The position numbers and the translations under genes were made by a program. Under the pieces are notes generated by a model, which saw only the letters and a program-made list of their open reading frames with translations, was not told where the DNA came from and ran no database searches. 64,000 nt of DNA from Streptosporangium violaceochromogenes (GTDB lineage Bacteria > Actinomycetota > Actinomycetes > Streptosporangiales > Streptosporangiaceae). The stretch is from positions 186,001-250,000 of the forward strand of contig NZ_BNBB01000001.1 in assembly GCF_014654615.1 (NCBI RefSeq), read 5' to 3'. Numbering within the stretch: position 1 is the first letter of the stretch; every line of letters starts with the position of its first letter. Of this stretch, positions 9,854 to 19,584 are shown one piece after another.

Positions 9854-11007
9854 TACCGCGCCCCTTCCGTCGTGTCCGTGGTCTCGCCCGCCGTCCGCCG
9901 CCCGGCCCGCTCCATCAGCGCGCAGAACCGGTCGAACAGGCCGGCGGAGTCGTGCGGGCCGGCGGCCGCCTCGGGGTGGTACTGCACGCTGAAGGCGGGG
10001 CGGTCGATCAGCCGCAGTCCTTCGACGCAGTCGTCGTTGAGGTTGACGTGGGTGACCTCCGCCGGGCCGTACGGCGTGTCGAAGGGCCCCTCCAGGGGGG
10101 CCCGAACGGCGAAGCCGTGGTTGTGCGCCGAGATCTCCACCTTGCCGGTCCGGCGGTCCTGGACCGGCTGGTTGATCCCCCGGTGGCCGTAGCGCAGCTT
10201 GTAGGTGCCGAGCCCGAGGGCCCGGCCGAAGATCTGGTTGCCGAAGCAGATGCCGAAGAACGGCCTGCCCGCCTCCAGGACCCCGCGCAGCGCCTCCACC
10301 TGCCGGTCGGCGGTGGCGGGGTCTCCGGGGCCGTTGGAGAAGAACACGCCGTCCGGGTTGAGCGCGAGGATGTCCCCGGCGGTGCTCGACGCCGGCAGAA
10401 CGTGCACCTCACAGCCGCGCTCGGCCATCCGGCGGGGGGTCATGGCCTTGATGCCGAGATCGACGGCGGCCACGGTGAAACGCCTGGCGCCGATCGCCGG
10501 GACGACGTACGGCTCGGCGGTGGAGACCTCCTCGGCGAGGTCGGCCCCCTCCATCCGGGGGCTGTTCCTGACCCGCTCCAGCAGTTCCTCCACCGGGGCG
10601 AGGGCGGGACCGGAGAAGACCCCGGCCCGCATGGCGCCCCTTTCGCGCAGGTGGCGGGTGAGGGCGCGGGTGCCGGGCATGGCGATGCCGACGACCCCGT
10701 ACTCCTTGAGGTAGTCGCCGAGGGAGCGGGTGGCACGCCAGTTGGAGAAGACACGGGCGGGCTCGCGGACCACGTAGCCGGAGACCCAGACGCGCGAGGA
10801 CTCGGGGTCCTCGTCGTTGACCCCGGTGTTGCCGATGTGCGGCGCGGTCATCGCGACGATCTGGCGGTGGTAGGAGGGGTCGGTGAGGGTCTCCTGGTAG
10901 CCGGTCATCCCGGTGTTGAAGACCATCTCGCCGAAGGTCTCGCCCTCGGCGCCGTAAGGGGTCCCGTGGAAGACCCGGCCGTCTTCCAGCACTAGAACTG
11001 CGGTCAC
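9853..11007 (-). CDS. carA: Carbamoyl-phosphate synthase, small subunit (glutaminase)
   Basis: Hydrolyses glutamine and passes ammonia to CarB. The 384-residue protein has the N-terminal CarA domain ([28 protein letters not shown]) and a class I glutamine amidotransferase domain: nucleophile Cys in [16 protein letters not shown], and the His-x-Glu pair in [15 protein letters not shown]. The GTG start at 11007 is chosen because it sits at the conserved N-terminus. The 205 bases before it, up to pyrC, hold a strong hairpin. Confidence 0.97.
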   Translation of the reverse strand: MTAVLVLEDGRVFHGTPYGAEGETFGEMVFNTGMTGYQETLTDPSYHRQIVAMTAPHIGNTGVNDEDPESSRVWVSGYVVREPARVFSNWRATRSLGDYLKEYGVVGIAMPGTRALTRHLRERGAMRAGVFSGPALAPVEELLERVRNSPRMEGADLAEEVSTAEPYVVPAIGARRFTVAAVDLGIKAMTPRRMAERGCEVHVLPASSTAGDILALNPDGVFFSNGPGDPATADRQVEALRGVLEAGRPFFGICFGNQIFGRALGLGTYKLRYGHRGINQPVQDRRTGKVEISAHNHGFAVRAPLEGPFDTPYGPAEVTHVNLNDDCVEGLRLIDRPAFSVQYHPEAAAGPHDSAGLFDRFCALMERAGRRTAGETTDTTEGAR

Positions 11008-11122
11008 TCAAACACCCCGATCATCTCGGTCATTACTCCGCAAAGCATGAAATATCTGGCACACGGCGGGGACTCGCCTCCATGATGGGGGACGGCCGCG
11101 CGCCGGGCGGGGAGCGTGCCGT

Positions 11123-11152
11123 CCCCGGTGCGCCGCCTCCGGCGCACCGGGG
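11123..11152 (-). terminator. Strong hairpin between pyrC and carA
   Basis: Perfect 12-bp stem CCCCGGTGCGCC/GGCGCACCGGGG with a 6-base loop, in the 205-base pyrC-carA gap. Many actinomycetes carry a small membrane-protein gene in this gap; here none is visible. It could be an intrinsic terminator, an attenuator or an mRNA-stability element. Confidence 0.55.
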
Positions 11153-11212
11153 AGAACGTGCCCGGGGCGGCCCCGCCCGTCGTCCGGTCTCGGGGCGCGC
11201 CGGGCGGAACGC

Positions 11213-12508
11213 TCACGTCAGTTTTCCGTCCAGGACGGTCGGCCTGCCCCGCAGGAAGGTCGCCACGACGCGGCCGGGCAGGGTCCTGCCCTGGTAGGGG
11301 GTGTTACGGCTCTTGGAGGCGTAGCCGGCCGGGTCGACCTCGGCGCGCGCGGAGGGGTCGTAGAGGGTGATGTTGGCCGGGGCGCCGGCCTCGATCGGGC
11401 GGCCGTGGCCCTCCAGGCGGCCGATCCTGGCCGGAGCGCAGGACATGCGCTCGGCGACGCCGGCCCAGTCGAGCAGCCCGGTCTCGACCATCGCCTCCTG
11501 CACCACCGACAGCGCCGTCTCCAGGCCGATCATGCCCATGGCCGCCGCGGCCCACTCGGTCTCCTTGTCCTCGACCGGGTGCGGGGCGTGGTCGGTGGCG
11601 ACGCAGTCGATCGTGCCGTCGGCCAGGGCCTCGCGCAGCGCCCGGACGTCGGCGTGGGTCCGCAGCGGAGGGTTCACCTTGTAGATCGGGTTGTAGGAGC
11701 CCACCGGGGAGTCCTCGACGAGGTCGTCGGTGAGGAGCAGGTGGTGGGGGGTCACCTCGGCGGTGACGTCCCAGCCCTTCGACTTGGCCCAGCGGACGAT
11801 CTCCACCGATCCCTGCGTGGACAGATGGCAGACGTGCAGCCGGGAGCCGACGTGCGCGGCGAGCAGGCAGTCACGGGCGATGATCGCCTCCTCGGCGACC
11901 GCCGGCCAGCCGGTCAGGCCGAGTCTTCCGGAGACCGCGCCCTCGTTCATCTGCGCGCCCTCGGTCAGGCGAGGCTCCTGGGCGTGCTGGGCGACCACAC
12001 CGTCGAAGGCCTTGACGTACTCCAGCGCGCGGCGCATGAGCACCGCGTCGGAGACGCACCTGCCGTCGTCGGAGAAGACGCGGACCCGCGCGGCGGAGTC
12101 GGCCATCGCGCCGAGCTCGGCCAGCCGTTCACCGCCGAGACCGACGGTGACGGCGCCGACCGGTCGGACGTCGCAGCGGCCGGCCTCCTGGCCCAGGCGC
12201 CAGACCTGCTCCACCACGCCGGCGGTGTCGGCGACCGGCTCGGTGTTGGCCATGGCGTGCACGGCGGTGTAGCCGCCCAGGGCGGCGGCGCGGGTGCCGG
12301 TCTCCACCGTCTCGGCGTCCTCGCGGCCGGGCTCGCGCAGGTGGGTGTGGAGGTCCACCAGGCCGGGCAGGGCCACGAGGCCCCGGGCCCCGACCGTCTC
12401 GTCCCCGCTCAGGCCGTGGCCGACCTCGGCGATGAGACCGTCGCGGATCAGGATGTCGGCCGGAGCGCCGCCGAGGATCTTCGCGTCCTTGATGACGATG
12501 CTCTTCAC
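11213..12508 (-). CDS. pyrC: Dihydroorotase
   Basis: Cyclises carbamoyl aspartate to dihydroorotate; zinc amidohydrolase of the long (type I, about 430-residue) class. The metal-binding [10 protein letters not shown] motif follows the GLVALPGLV strand, with [17 protein letters not shown] and [15 protein letters not shown] providing the later ligands and catalytic Asp. GTG start at 12508 overlaps the pyrB stop by 4 bases. Third gene of the pyrR-led operon. Confidence 0.97.
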   Translation of the reverse strand: MKSIVIKDAKILGGAPADILIRDGLIAEVGHGLSGDETVGARGLVALPGLVDLHTHLREPGREDAETVETGTRAAALGGYTAVHAMANTEPVADTAGVVEQVWRLGQEAGRCDVRPVGAVTVGLGGERLAELGAMADSAARVRVFSDDGRCVSDAVLMRRALEYVKAFDGVVAQHAQEPRLTEGAQMNEGAVSGRLGLTGWPAVAEEAIIARDCLLAAHVGSRLHVCHLSTQGSVEIVRWAKSKGWDVTAEVTPHHLLLTDDLVEDSPVGSYNPIYKVNPPLRTHADVRALREALADGTIDCVATDHAPHPVEDKETEWAAAAMGMIGLETALSVVQEAMVETGLLDWAGVAERMSCAPARIGRLEGHGRPIEAGAPANITLYDPSARAEVDPAGYASKSRNTPYQGRTLPGRVVATFLRGRPTVLDGKLT

Positions 12509-13437
12509 TGGATCTCTCCCCCAAGGTCGGCGCCGCCGAGAAGCAGGTACAGAACCGCCATTCGCGTGGTCACACCGTTGGCGACCTGCTCGACGATCGT
12601 CGAGCGCGGTGAGTCGGCCACATCGGCCGCGATCTCCATTCCCCGGTTCATCGGGCCGGGGTGCATCACGATGGTCTCACCCCGCAACCTGGCGAAGCGG
12701 TCGCGGTCGAGGCCGTAGCGGCGGCTGTACTCCCGCTCGGTGGGGAAGAACGCGGCGTTCATCCGCTCGCGCTGCACGCGCAGCATCATCACCACGTCCG
12801 ACTTGGGCAGCACGGCGTCGAGGTCGTAGGAGACCTCGCACGGCCAGGAGTCCACGGTCACCGGGAGCAGGGTCGGCGGGGCGACCAGGGTCACCTCGGC
12901 GCCGAGCGTGGCCAGGAGCAGCACGTTGGAGCGGGCGACCCGGCTGTGCAGGATGTCGCCGACGATCGTGACCCTCCTGCCGTCCAGCGAGCCGAGGCGG
13001 CGGCGCATGGTGAAGGCGTCGAGCAGGGCCTGGGTGGGGTGCTCGTGGGTGCCGTCACCGGCGTTGACGACGCTGCCGCGCACCCAGGAGGCCAAGCGGT
13101 GCGGCGCGCCGGAGGCGCCGTGCCGGATGACGACCGCGTCGGCCCCCATCGCCTCCAGGGTGAGGGCGGTGTCCTTGAGGGACTCCCCCTTGGAGACGCT
13201 CGACCCCTTGGCGGAGAAGTTGATGACGTCGGCCGACAGGCGCTTGGCCGCGGCCTCGAAGGAGATGCGGGTGCGGGTGGAGTCCTCGAAGAAGAGGTTC
13301 ACCACCGTACGGCCGCGCAGGGTGGGCAGCTTCTTGATCGAGCGCTCGGAGATCTTCGCCAGTTCGTCGGCGGTGTCGAGGATCAGCAGGGCGTCGTCGC
13401 GGCTCAGGTCGGCCGCCGAGATCAGGTGCCGTTTCAC
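12505..13437 (-). CDS. pyrB: Aspartate carbamoyltransferase
   Basis: Condenses carbamoyl phosphate with aspartate. The 310-residue protein has the carbamoyl-phosphate loop [13 protein letters not shown], the second-subunit loop [13 protein letters not shown], and the [13 protein letters not shown] and [11 protein letters not shown] motifs that separate ATCase from ornithine carbamoyltransferase. ATG start overlapping pyrR by 4 bases. No pyrI regulatory subunit is present, as usual in actinobacteria; control is more likely through PyrR. Confidence 0.97.
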   Translation of the reverse strand: MKRHLISAADLSRDDALLILDTADELAKISERSIKKLPTLRGRTVVNLFFEDSTRTRISFEAAAKRLSADVINFSAKGSSVSKGESLKDTALTLEAMGADAVVIRHGASGAPHRLASWVRGSVVNAGDGTHEHPTQALLDAFTMRRRLGSLDGRRVTIVGDILHSRVARSNVLLLATLGAEVTLVAPPTLLPVTVDSWPCEVSYDLDAVLPKSDVVMMLRVQRERMNAAFFPTEREYSRRYGLDRDRFARLRGETIVMHPGPMNRGMEIAADVADSPRSTIVEQVANGVTTRMAVLYLLLGGADLGGEIQ

Positions 13438-14015
13438 CCTTCCTCCCCCTTCAGCAGCAGGACCGCGTCACGGCCGTCGTTCTCCTCCAGGTAGACCTTG
13501 ACGATCTCGGACTTGGAGGTCGGGAGGTTCTTGCCGACGTAGTCGGCGCGGATGGGCAGTTCGCGGTGCCCCCGGTCCACCAGGGCGGCCAGCTGGACGG
13601 CCCGGGGGCGGCCCAGGTCGTTGAGCGCGTCGAGCGCCGAGCGGACCGTACGGCCCGAGTAGAGGACGTCATCGACGAGGACGACGACCCTGTCGTCGAT
13701 CCCCTCGGCGGGAAGCTCGGTGCGGCCGAGCGCGCGAGCGGGGCGCAGGCGCAGATCGTCGCGGTACATCGTCACGTCGAGGGAGCCGACGGGCACCGAG
13801 CGGCCCTCGAACTGCCTGATGTAGGCGGCCAGGCGGGCGGCCAGGTGGACCCCCCGCGTGGGAATGCCCAGCAGCACGACGTCCTCGGCGCCCTTGGTGC
13901 GCTCAAGGATCTCGTGGGAGATGCGGATCAGCGCGCGGTTGATGTCGGGCCCCTCAAGGACCGCGCGGGCGCCGCCGCGGGCGTGCGAAACGGCATCGGC
14001 CAAGGAAGACACCAC
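13434..14015 (-). CDS. pyrR: PyrR: pyr operon RNA-binding repressor / uracil phosphoribosyltransferase
   Basis: Binds pyr mRNA when UMP/UTP is high. The 193-residue protein shows the PRPP loop [21 protein letters not shown], with [22 protein letters not shown] typical of PyrR. Two GTG codons in tandem at 14015 and 14012 can start it; I list the first. It leads the operon pyrR-pyrB-pyrC with 4-base overlaps throughout. The RNA loop it should bind lies across its own ribosome binding site, so it probably represses its own translation and that of the coupled genes. Confidence 0.96.
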   Translation of the reverse strand: MVSSLADAVSHARGGARAVLEGPDINRALIRISHEILERTKGAEDVVLLGIPTRGVHLAARLAAYIRQFEGRSVPVGSLDVTMYRDDLRLRPARALGRTELPAEGIDDRVVVLVDDVLYSGRTVRSALDALNDLGRPRAVQLAALVDRGHRELPIRADYVGKNLPTSKSEIVKVYLEENDGRDAVLLLKGEEG

Positions 14016-14040
14016 CTTTCCCGCCTCACAGGACGGGTCT
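14011..14040 (-). promoter_or_regulatory. PyrR-binding RNA loop at the pyrR ribosome binding site
   Basis: Minus strand reads CCCG-TCCTGTGAGG-CGGG followed by AAAGGTGGTG. The 4-bp closing stem is at 14020-14023/14034-14037. The loop matches the known PyrR recognition consensus (RUCCNGNGAGGY). No terminator/antiterminator pair is visible; the hairpin abuts the AAAGG ribosome binding site, as in the translational-repression mechanism described for Mycobacterium smegmatis. Confidence 0.88.
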
Positions 14041-14334
14041 TAAAGGAAGTTCGGCGTCCTCACGGTAGCAGCCGGTGCGCCGCTCCTCCGAATCGCCCCC
14101 TTAGCTCACGAACATCAGTAAAGCCTGACACTCAACATCACGAGTTCACATAAGCCCTATAAGACCGTTGATTGGCGAAACCTGGCCCCACCTCGGAGAT
14201 AACGGCAGGCCCCTGGAGGGCAGGCGAGAGGCAGAGGGGGAGAGGGGCCGGCGGCAGGGGGCCCGCCGGGAAGGCCACCGGCAGGGCGGCCGGGAGGCCG
14301 AAAGACACGGAGAAGTGCACGGGAGACGAGGACC

Positions 14335-15255
14335 ATGGGCGCCGAACTCCGCGCGATCCGCGCGCGCATCCGGTCCGTCACCTCCACGGCCAAGATGACG
14401 AGGGCCCAGGAGCTCATCGCCTCCGCGCGCATCCCCGGGGCCCGCCGGCGCCTCGACGCCGCCAGGCCGTACGCCAGGGAGATCACCCGGGCGGCCTCCA
14501 TCCTGATCAGCCACGGCGTCCACGCCGACCACGCGCTGCTCAACCGGCGGCCCGACACCTCCCGGGTGGCCGTGCTCGTCATCGGCGGCGACCGGGGCTT
14601 CTGCGGCGGCTTCAACAACGACGCGCTGCGCCGGGGTGACGCCCTCACCGCGCTGCTGCGCGAGCAGGGCAAGGAGCCGGTGTTCTACCTGTGCGGCCGC
14701 AAGGTGGTGGACTTCTATCGCTTCCGGCGCCGCGCGACGGAGCGCGAGTGGGTGGACCTCTCCGCCCACCCGGCCTACGAGGCCGCGGCGGAGATCGGCC
14801 AGACGCTGGTGGACGCCTTCGACACCCCCACCCCGCGGGGCGGGGTGGGTGAGGTGCACGTCGTGTTCACCGAGTTCGTGTCGATGCTGACCCGGCGGAC
14901 CCGCTCGCACCGGATCCTGCCGATCGAGATCGAGGAGCGGGAGGTCGGCGGCGGGGACGGCTCGATCCCCGCCCCCCTGCCGCCCTACGACTTCGAGCCC
15001 TCCCCGGGGGTCGTGCTCGACCTGCTGCTGCGGCAGTACGTCCGGGGCGGGATCTGGCGCATGCTGCTGGAGTCCAGCGCCTCCGAGCACGCCGCGCGCC
15101 GGCAGGCGATGGCCGCGGCCGGGGAGAACGCCCACCGGCTGATCGGGGAGCTCACCCGCCGGGCCAACTCCGCGCGCCAGGAGGAGATCACCACCGAGCT
15201 CATCGAGATCGTGGGCGGCGCCGAGGCGCTGTCGCACCCGCCGGGCGAGAGGTGA
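14335..15255 (+). CDS. Orphan F1-ATPase gamma-subunit paralogue
   Basis: Related to the rotor shaft AtpG of ATP synthase, but no other ATP synthase gene is nearby, so it is probably a second, specialised copy. The 306-residue product keeps the N-terminal coiled coil (ELRAIRARIRSVTSTAKMTRAQELIASARI), the VIGGDRGFCGGFN motif (normally GD-GLCG-N) and the C-terminal RRANSARQEEITTELIEIVGGAEAL helix. The usual KAM-MVAA stretch is altered to KMTRAQELIA. It stands first in the plus-strand block that becomes the arginine deiminase genes, divergent from pyrR. Its function is unknown: a regulator of F1 or an alternative shaft are guesses. Confidence 0.85.
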   Translation: MGAELRAIRARIRSVTSTAKMTRAQELIASARIPGARRRLDAARPYAREITRAASILISHGVHADHALLNRRPDTSRVAVLVIGGDRGFCGGFNNDALRRGDALTALLREQGKEPVFYLCGRKVVDFYRFRRRATEREWVDLSAHPAYEAAAEIGQTLVDAFDTPTPRGGVGEVHVVFTEFVSMLTRRTRSHRILPIEIEEREVGGGDGSIPAPLPPYDFEPSPGVVLDLLLRQYVRGGIWRMLLESSASEHAARRQAMAAAGENAHRLIGELTRRANSARQEEITTELIEIVGGAEALSHPPGER

Positions 15256-15344
15256 TCCGGATCGGCGCGGGGCCGTACGGGGAGGACCCCGGGCATGGCG
15301 CGGGTATGCGCTCCCTCTTCCTAGAGAAGATCTACCCCACTCAC

Positions 15345-15372
15345 TTGATAAAATAGGACAAAAATGTATTAA
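15345..15372 (+). promoter_or_regulatory. AT-rich promoter candidate before the DUF3040 gene
   Basis: TTGATA (15345-15350), 16-base spacer, TATTAA (15367-15372), inside about 60 bases that are strikingly AT-rich against this genome. It lies 40 bases before the ATG at 15411, which has a strong GGAGGAG ribosome binding site. It could drive the small membrane gene and perhaps the arginine deiminase genes. Confidence 0.45.
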
Positions 15373-15410
15373 ATAGCCTATATCAGCGTCAATTACGGAG
15401 GAGCGGAAGC

Positions 15411-15668
15411 ATGGGCCTGTCCACCCGCGAGAAGCGCGCCCTCGGTGAGATCGCCGACCGGCTCCACGCCGAGGACCCGGCCCTGGCGCACTCCCTCATG
15501 TCCTTCGCGACCGGCGTGATCACCTCGGAGATCCTGCCCTCCCGCCGCCGCCTGCTCCCGGTCGCCCTGCTCGGCGTCGCCATGGCCGTCATGGCCGTGG
15601 CGCTTCCCGTCATCGCGGGCACGGGGCACGGAGCGGCCCCGGCCGCCCCCACCCCACCCCGGGGCTGA
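15411..15668 (+). CDS. DUF3040-type small membrane protein
   Basis: 85 residues. The N-terminus GLSTREKRALGEIADRLHAEDPALA matches the DUF3040 pattern (LS-E-R-L-EIE--L-AEDP). A single membrane segment follows (LLPVALLGVAMAVMAVALPVIA) and then a Pro/Ala-rich tail. DUF3040 proteins are widespread in actinobacteria and have no known function. It lies between the gamma paralogue and the permease, all on the plus strand. Confidence 0.75.
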   Translation: MGLSTREKRALGEIADRLHAEDPALAHSLMSFATGVITSEILPSRRRLLPVALLGVAMAVMAVALPVIAGTGHGAAPAAPTPPRG

Positions 15669-15746
15669 CCCGGGGCCGCCCCGCCCCCACCCCGACCGGC
15701 GCGGTCGGCGCGTCCGGGACCGGCACGCACTGAGTGCTATCAGCCG

Positions 15747-15761
15747 TGAAATGGAGTTTCA
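15747..15761. promoter_or_regulatory. Palindrome before the arginine-pathway permease
   Basis: TGAAA-TGGAG-TTTCA, a 5-5-5 inverted repeat 82 bases before the permease start. The spacing and ends resemble half of an ARG box (TGNAT...ATNCA), so ArgR control is possible; the match is imperfect. Confidence 0.35.
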
Positions 15762-15842
15762 TCCCTTCTGCCCTGGGGGACCTCATCTGGTATTGCCGCT
15801 GCAAGCGAGCGATATGAGGGGATCTGTACCGGGGGGCGCCGG

Positions 15843-17273
15843 ATGGGGGATTCTTTTGACGATCGTTCGAAGGGATGGACCGCCTCCGAAGAAGAGGTGA
15901 TCCGGGACGAGACGGCCGAGGTCATCGCCTCGGAGCACCACAAGCTCGGCCTCCCCGCGGCGATCTCCCTCATCGTGGGCAACATCGTGGGCACCGGCGT
16001 CTTCCTGCTCCCGGCCTCGCTCGCCGCCTACGGCACGGTCGGCATCCTGGCGATGGCCCTGGTGTCGATCGGCGCCATCGCGCTCGCCGTGGTGTTCGGC
16101 CGGCTCGGCCGGCGCGTCCCCGCCGGAGGAGGGCCGTACGCCTACGCCAAGGACGCCTTCGGCGAGTTTCCCGGCTTCTGGAACGCCTGGTCGTTCTGGC
16201 TGACCGCCTGGATCGGCAACGCCGCGATCGCCGTCGTGTGGGTCAACTACGTCAACTACTTCCTGCACTGGGACTCGGCCGGCGCCCAGATGGCGCTGGC
16301 GCTGGTCGCGCTGTGGATCCCGGCGCTGGTCAACCTGAGCGGCGTGCGCAACATCGGCGCGTTCGCGATCGTGACCACCGTGCTGAAGTTCATCCCGCTG
16401 ATCTTCGTCGGCGTGGTCGGCCTCTTCTTCGTCCGCGGCGGCGACTTCGGCCCGTTCAACGCCACCGGGGGCAACTGGATCGGCGCCCTGTCCACCGCGG
16501 GCGCGCTCACGTTGTTCATCTACTCCGGTGTCGAAAGCGTCACCATCGCGGCCGAGAGGATCAAGGACCCGGCGCGCAACATCGGCAGGGCGAGCGTGTA
16601 CGGAGTGCTGATCTGCGCCGCGATGTACATGCTCAGCACCGTCGCCGTCTTCGGCACCGTCCCGCACCGGGCGCTCACCGCCTCCAGCGCCCCGTTCGCC
16701 GACTCGATCAACAACATGTTCGGCGGGAGCGTGGGCGGCGGGATCATGGCCGCCTGCGCGATCGTCTCCGGCATCGGCGCGATCAACGGCTGGACCATGC
16801 TGGTGGCGGAGATGCCGATGGCCGCGGCCAGGGACGGCCTGTTCCCGGGCGTCTTCGCCAGGGAGTCGCGCCGGGGCGTCCCGTGGGTGGGCATCGTCTC
16901 GGGCACCGCCCTGACCTCGCTGGTGACCCTGTACAACTACTTCGGCACGACCAACGGCTTCAACAAGATCCTGCTGATCGCCACCTTCACCACGGTCATC
17001 CCCTACTTCTTCTCCGCCTGCGCCCAGCTCTTCTGGCTGGTGACCGGGGCCCGCGCGGTCAGCGGGGCCCGGCTGGGCCGCGATCTCGCCGTCACCTCCG
17101 TGGCGATCCTGTTCGCCTTCTGGATGACGTACGGCGCGGGCATGGAAGCCATTTTCATCGGCTTCCTCATGCTCCTAGTGGGCATTCCTATCTACATCTG
17201 GACAAAAGCAAAGCGCGGTGAGTACGGCCCCGGGCACGAGGCCCTCACCCCGCCCTCCGGACGAGCCCCCTAG
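15843..17273 (+). CDS. APC-family amino acid permease, probable arginine/ornithine antiporter
   Basis: 476-residue integral membrane protein with about 12 hydrophobic segments. The first one carries [16 protein letters not shown], the substrate-binding GTG motif of the APC superfamily; [16 protein letters not shown] marks transmembrane helix 6, with the conserved Glu of basic amino acid carriers. It sits 34 bases before arcA, the usual place of the ArcD/ArcE-type exchanger that imports arginine and exports ornithine. The substrate is inferred from context; the family also contains agmatine/putrescine and lysine/cadaverine exchangers. Confidence 0.82.
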   Translation: MGDSFDDRSKGWTASEEEVIRDETAEVIASEHHKLGLPAAISLIVGNIVGTGVFLLPASLAAYGTVGILAMALVSIGAIALAVVFGRLGRRVPAGGGPYAYAKDAFGEFPGFWNAWSFWLTAWIGNAAIAVVWVNYVNYFLHWDSAGAQMALALVALWIPALVNLSGVRNIGAFAIVTTVLKFIPLIFVGVVGLFFVRGGDFGPFNATGGNWIGALSTAGALTLFIYSGVESVTIAAERIKDPARNIGRASVYGVLICAAMYMLSTVAVFGTVPHRALTASSAPFADSINNMFGGSVGGGIMAACAIVSGIGAINGWTMLVAEMPMAAARDGLFPGVFARESRRGVPWVGIVSGTALTSLVTLYNYFGTTNGFNKILLIATFTTVIPYFFSACAQLFWLVTGARAVSGARLGRDLAVTSVAILFAFWMTYGAGMEAIFIGFLMLLVGIPIYIWTKAKRGEYGPGHEALTPPSGRAP

Positions 17274-17307
17274 CGACCACCCCGTCAACGACGACGAAGG
17301 AAGAGAA

Positions 17308-18552
17308 ATGACTTTTCACGTCGACTCCGAAGTGGGCCGGCTCCACCAGGTACTGCTCCACAGGCCCGAACTGGCGCTGAAGCGGCTCACCCCCTCGAAC
17401 AAGGACGACTTCCTCTTCGACGACGTGCTGTGGGTGCAGCGCGCGCTGGAGGAGCACGAGGAGTTCCAGCGGGTACTGCGCGACCACGGGGTCACCATCC
17501 ACATGCTGGCCGACCTGCTGCGCGAGACGATCGACATTCCCGAGGCCCGCAAGTACATCCTCGACCACGTCGTCGAGGAGCGGTTCTTCGGGCCGATGGC
17601 CGTCGACGCCCTCCGCAACGCGCTGGACGCGATGGAATCGGCCGAGCTGCAGCAGTACCTCACCGGCGGCATCACCAAGCGTGAGCTGCTCGAACGGGGC
17701 ACCGACCCCAAGAGCCTGGCCTTCCACACGCTCGCCCCGGACGACTTCGTCCTCCCGCCGCTGCCCAACCACCTGTTCGCCCGCGACACCTCCTGCTGGA
17801 TCTACGACGGCGTCTCCATCAACGCGATGAGGAAGAAGGCCCGTCAGCGCGAGACCGTCAACTACGAGGCCGTCTACCGCTACCACCCGCTGTTCGCCTC
17901 CGGCTACGACAGGCCGGACGAGGACGGCTTCAACGTCTGGATGCCCGGCATGGCCTCCGCGCCGGCCACCATCGAGGGCGGCGACGTGCTCGTCATCGGC
18001 CACGGGGCGGTGCTGATCGGCATGAGCGAGCGCACCCAGCCCCAGGCGGTGGAGATGCTCGCCCAGAGCCTGTTCGCCAAGGGCGCGGCGGAGAGGATCG
18101 TCGCGCTGAACCTGCCGAAGGCCCGGGCGTTCATGCACCTGGACACGGTCATGACCAACGTGGACATCGGGGTGTTCACCAAGTTCGCCGGGCTGGGAAT
18201 GCTGCCCTCCTACACGGTCGAACCCGGGGACACCGAGAAGGAGCTCAAGATCACCGACCACGCCCCGGAGGACATGCACCGGGCCATCGCCCGCGCCGTC
18301 GGCCTGGACGACATCAAGGTCCTCACCCCCACCCAGGACGTCTACGCCGCCGAGCGGGAGCAGTGGGACGACGGCTGCAACGTGCTGGCCCTGGAACCCG
18401 GCCTGGTCGTCGCCTACGAGCGCAACACCACCACCAACAACCACCTGCGCGCCAACGGCATCGAGGTGATCACGATCCGGGGCAGCGAGCTCGGCCGGGG
18501 CCGTGGCGGCCCTCGGTGCATGAGCTGCCCCCTGGAACGCGACCGCGCCTGA
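17308..18552 (+). CDS. arcA: Arginine deiminase
   Basis: Hydrolyses arginine to citrulline and ammonia, the first step of the fermentative arginine pathway. The 414-residue protein has the usual length and motifs: [14 protein letters not shown] at the start, [36 protein letters not shown] (catalytic His/Asp) and the C-terminal catalytic Cys404 in [16 protein letters not shown] at 17308 follows AAGGAAGAG. The gene leads arcA-argF-arcC, with gaps of 24 and 3 bases. Confidence 0.97.
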   Translation: MTFHVDSEVGRLHQVLLHRPELALKRLTPSNKDDFLFDDVLWVQRALEEHEEFQRVLRDHGVTIHMLADLLRETIDIPEARKYILDHVVEERFFGPMAVDALRNALDAMESAELQQYLTGGITKRELLERGTDPKSLAFHTLAPDDFVLPPLPNHLFARDTSCWIYDGVSINAMRKKARQRETVNYEAVYRYHPLFASGYDRPDEDGFNVWMPGMASAPATIEGGDVLVIGHGAVLIGMSERTQPQAVEMLAQSLFAKGAAERIVALNLPKARAFMHLDTVMTNVDIGVFTKFAGLGMLPSYTVEPGDTEKELKITDHAPEDMHRAIARAVGLDDIKVLTPTQDVYAAEREQWDDGCNVLALEPGLVVAYERNTTTNNHLRANGIEVITIRGSELGRGRGGPRCMSCPLERDRA

Positions 18553-18576
18553 CCTCTTCATCCCACGGGGGCATCC

Positions 18577-19581
18577 ATGGCATTCAACCTGCGCAACCGG
18601 AGCTTCCTCCGGGAACTCGACCTCACGCCGGCCGAGTTCGACTTCCTGATCAGGCTGGCGGCCGAGCTCAAGGCCGCCAAGTACGCCGGGAACGAGAAGC
18701 CCCGGCTCACGGGCAAGAACATCGCCCTGATCTTCGAGAAGACCTCGACGCGGACCCGGTGCGCGTTCGAGGTCGGCGCCCACGACCAGGGCGCCCACGT
18801 CACCTACCTCGACCCGGCCGGCTCGCAGATGGGCCACAAGGAGTCGGTGAAGGACACCGCGCGGGTGCTGGGCCGGATGTTCGACGGCATCGAGTACCGG
18901 GGCAGCAGCCAGTCCCACGTCGAGGAACTGGCCGCCTACTCCGGCGTTCCCGTCTGGAACGGCCTCACCGACGAGTGGCACCCGACCCAGATGCTCGCCG
19001 ACGTGCTCACCATGCGCGAGCACAGCGACAAGCCGCCGCGTGAGATCTCCTTCGCCTACCTCGGCGACGCCCGCAACAACATGGGCCACTCGCTGCTGGT
19101 GACCGGCGCCATCACCGGCATGGACGTGCGCATCGTGGCGCCCGCCGAGCTGTGGCCGGACCAGAAGGCGGTCGTCGAGCCCGCCAGGGAGCTGGCCGGG
19201 GAGACCGGGGCCAGGATCACCGTCACCGACGACGTGGCCAAGGGCGTCAAGGGCGTGGACTTCCTCTACACCGACGTGTGGGTGTCGATGGGCGAGCCCG
19301 GGGAGGTGTGGGACGAGCGCGTCAGGCTGCTCCTGCCGTACCAGGTCAACGCCGAGGTGGTGAAGGCCACCGGGAACCCGGGGGTGAAGTTCATGCACTG
19401 CCTGCCCGCCTTCCACAACCGGGAGACCCGTGTCGGAGAGGAGGTGTTCGAAAAGACCGGCCTGGAGGCGCTGGAGGTCACCGACGAGGTCTTCGAGTCA
19501 CCCCGCTCGATCGTTTTCGACCAGGCGGAGAACCGGCTGCACACCATCAAGGCCGTCATGGTCGCCACCCTGGGAGACTGA
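18577..19581 (+). CDS. argF: Ornithine carbamoyltransferase, probably catabolic (ArcB role)
   Basis: Splits citrulline with phosphate into ornithine and carbamoyl phosphate here, judging by its neighbours; chemically the same enzyme as the biosynthetic ArgF. 334 residues with [15 protein letters not shown] (carbamoyl phosphate), [14 protein letters not shown], and [15 protein letters not shown] (ornithine loop with catalytic Cys). The length fits the roughly 335-residue catabolic group better than the roughly 310-residue anabolic one. It sits between arcA and arcC. Confidence 0.93.
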   Translation: MAFNLRNRSFLRELDLTPAEFDFLIRLAAELKAAKYAGNEKPRLTGKNIALIFEKTSTRTRCAFEVGAHDQGAHVTYLDPAGSQMGHKESVKDTARVLGRMFDGIEYRGSSQSHVEELAAYSGVPVWNGLTDEWHPTQMLADVLTMREHSDKPPREISFAYLGDARNNMGHSLLVTGAITGMDVRIVAPAELWPDQKAVVEPARELAGETGARITVTDDVAKGVKGVDFLYTDVWVSMGEPGEVWDERVRLLLPYQVNAEVVKATGNPGVKFMHCLPAFHNRETRVGEEVFEKTGLEALEVTDEVFESPRSIVFDQAENRLHTIKAVMVATLGD

Positions 19582-19584
19582 CGG

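Noticed and set aside
14335..15255. Gamma paralogue considered as the housekeeping atpG
   Set aside because: No atpB, E, F, H, A, D or C gene lies within the flanking region, and several conserved positions are altered.
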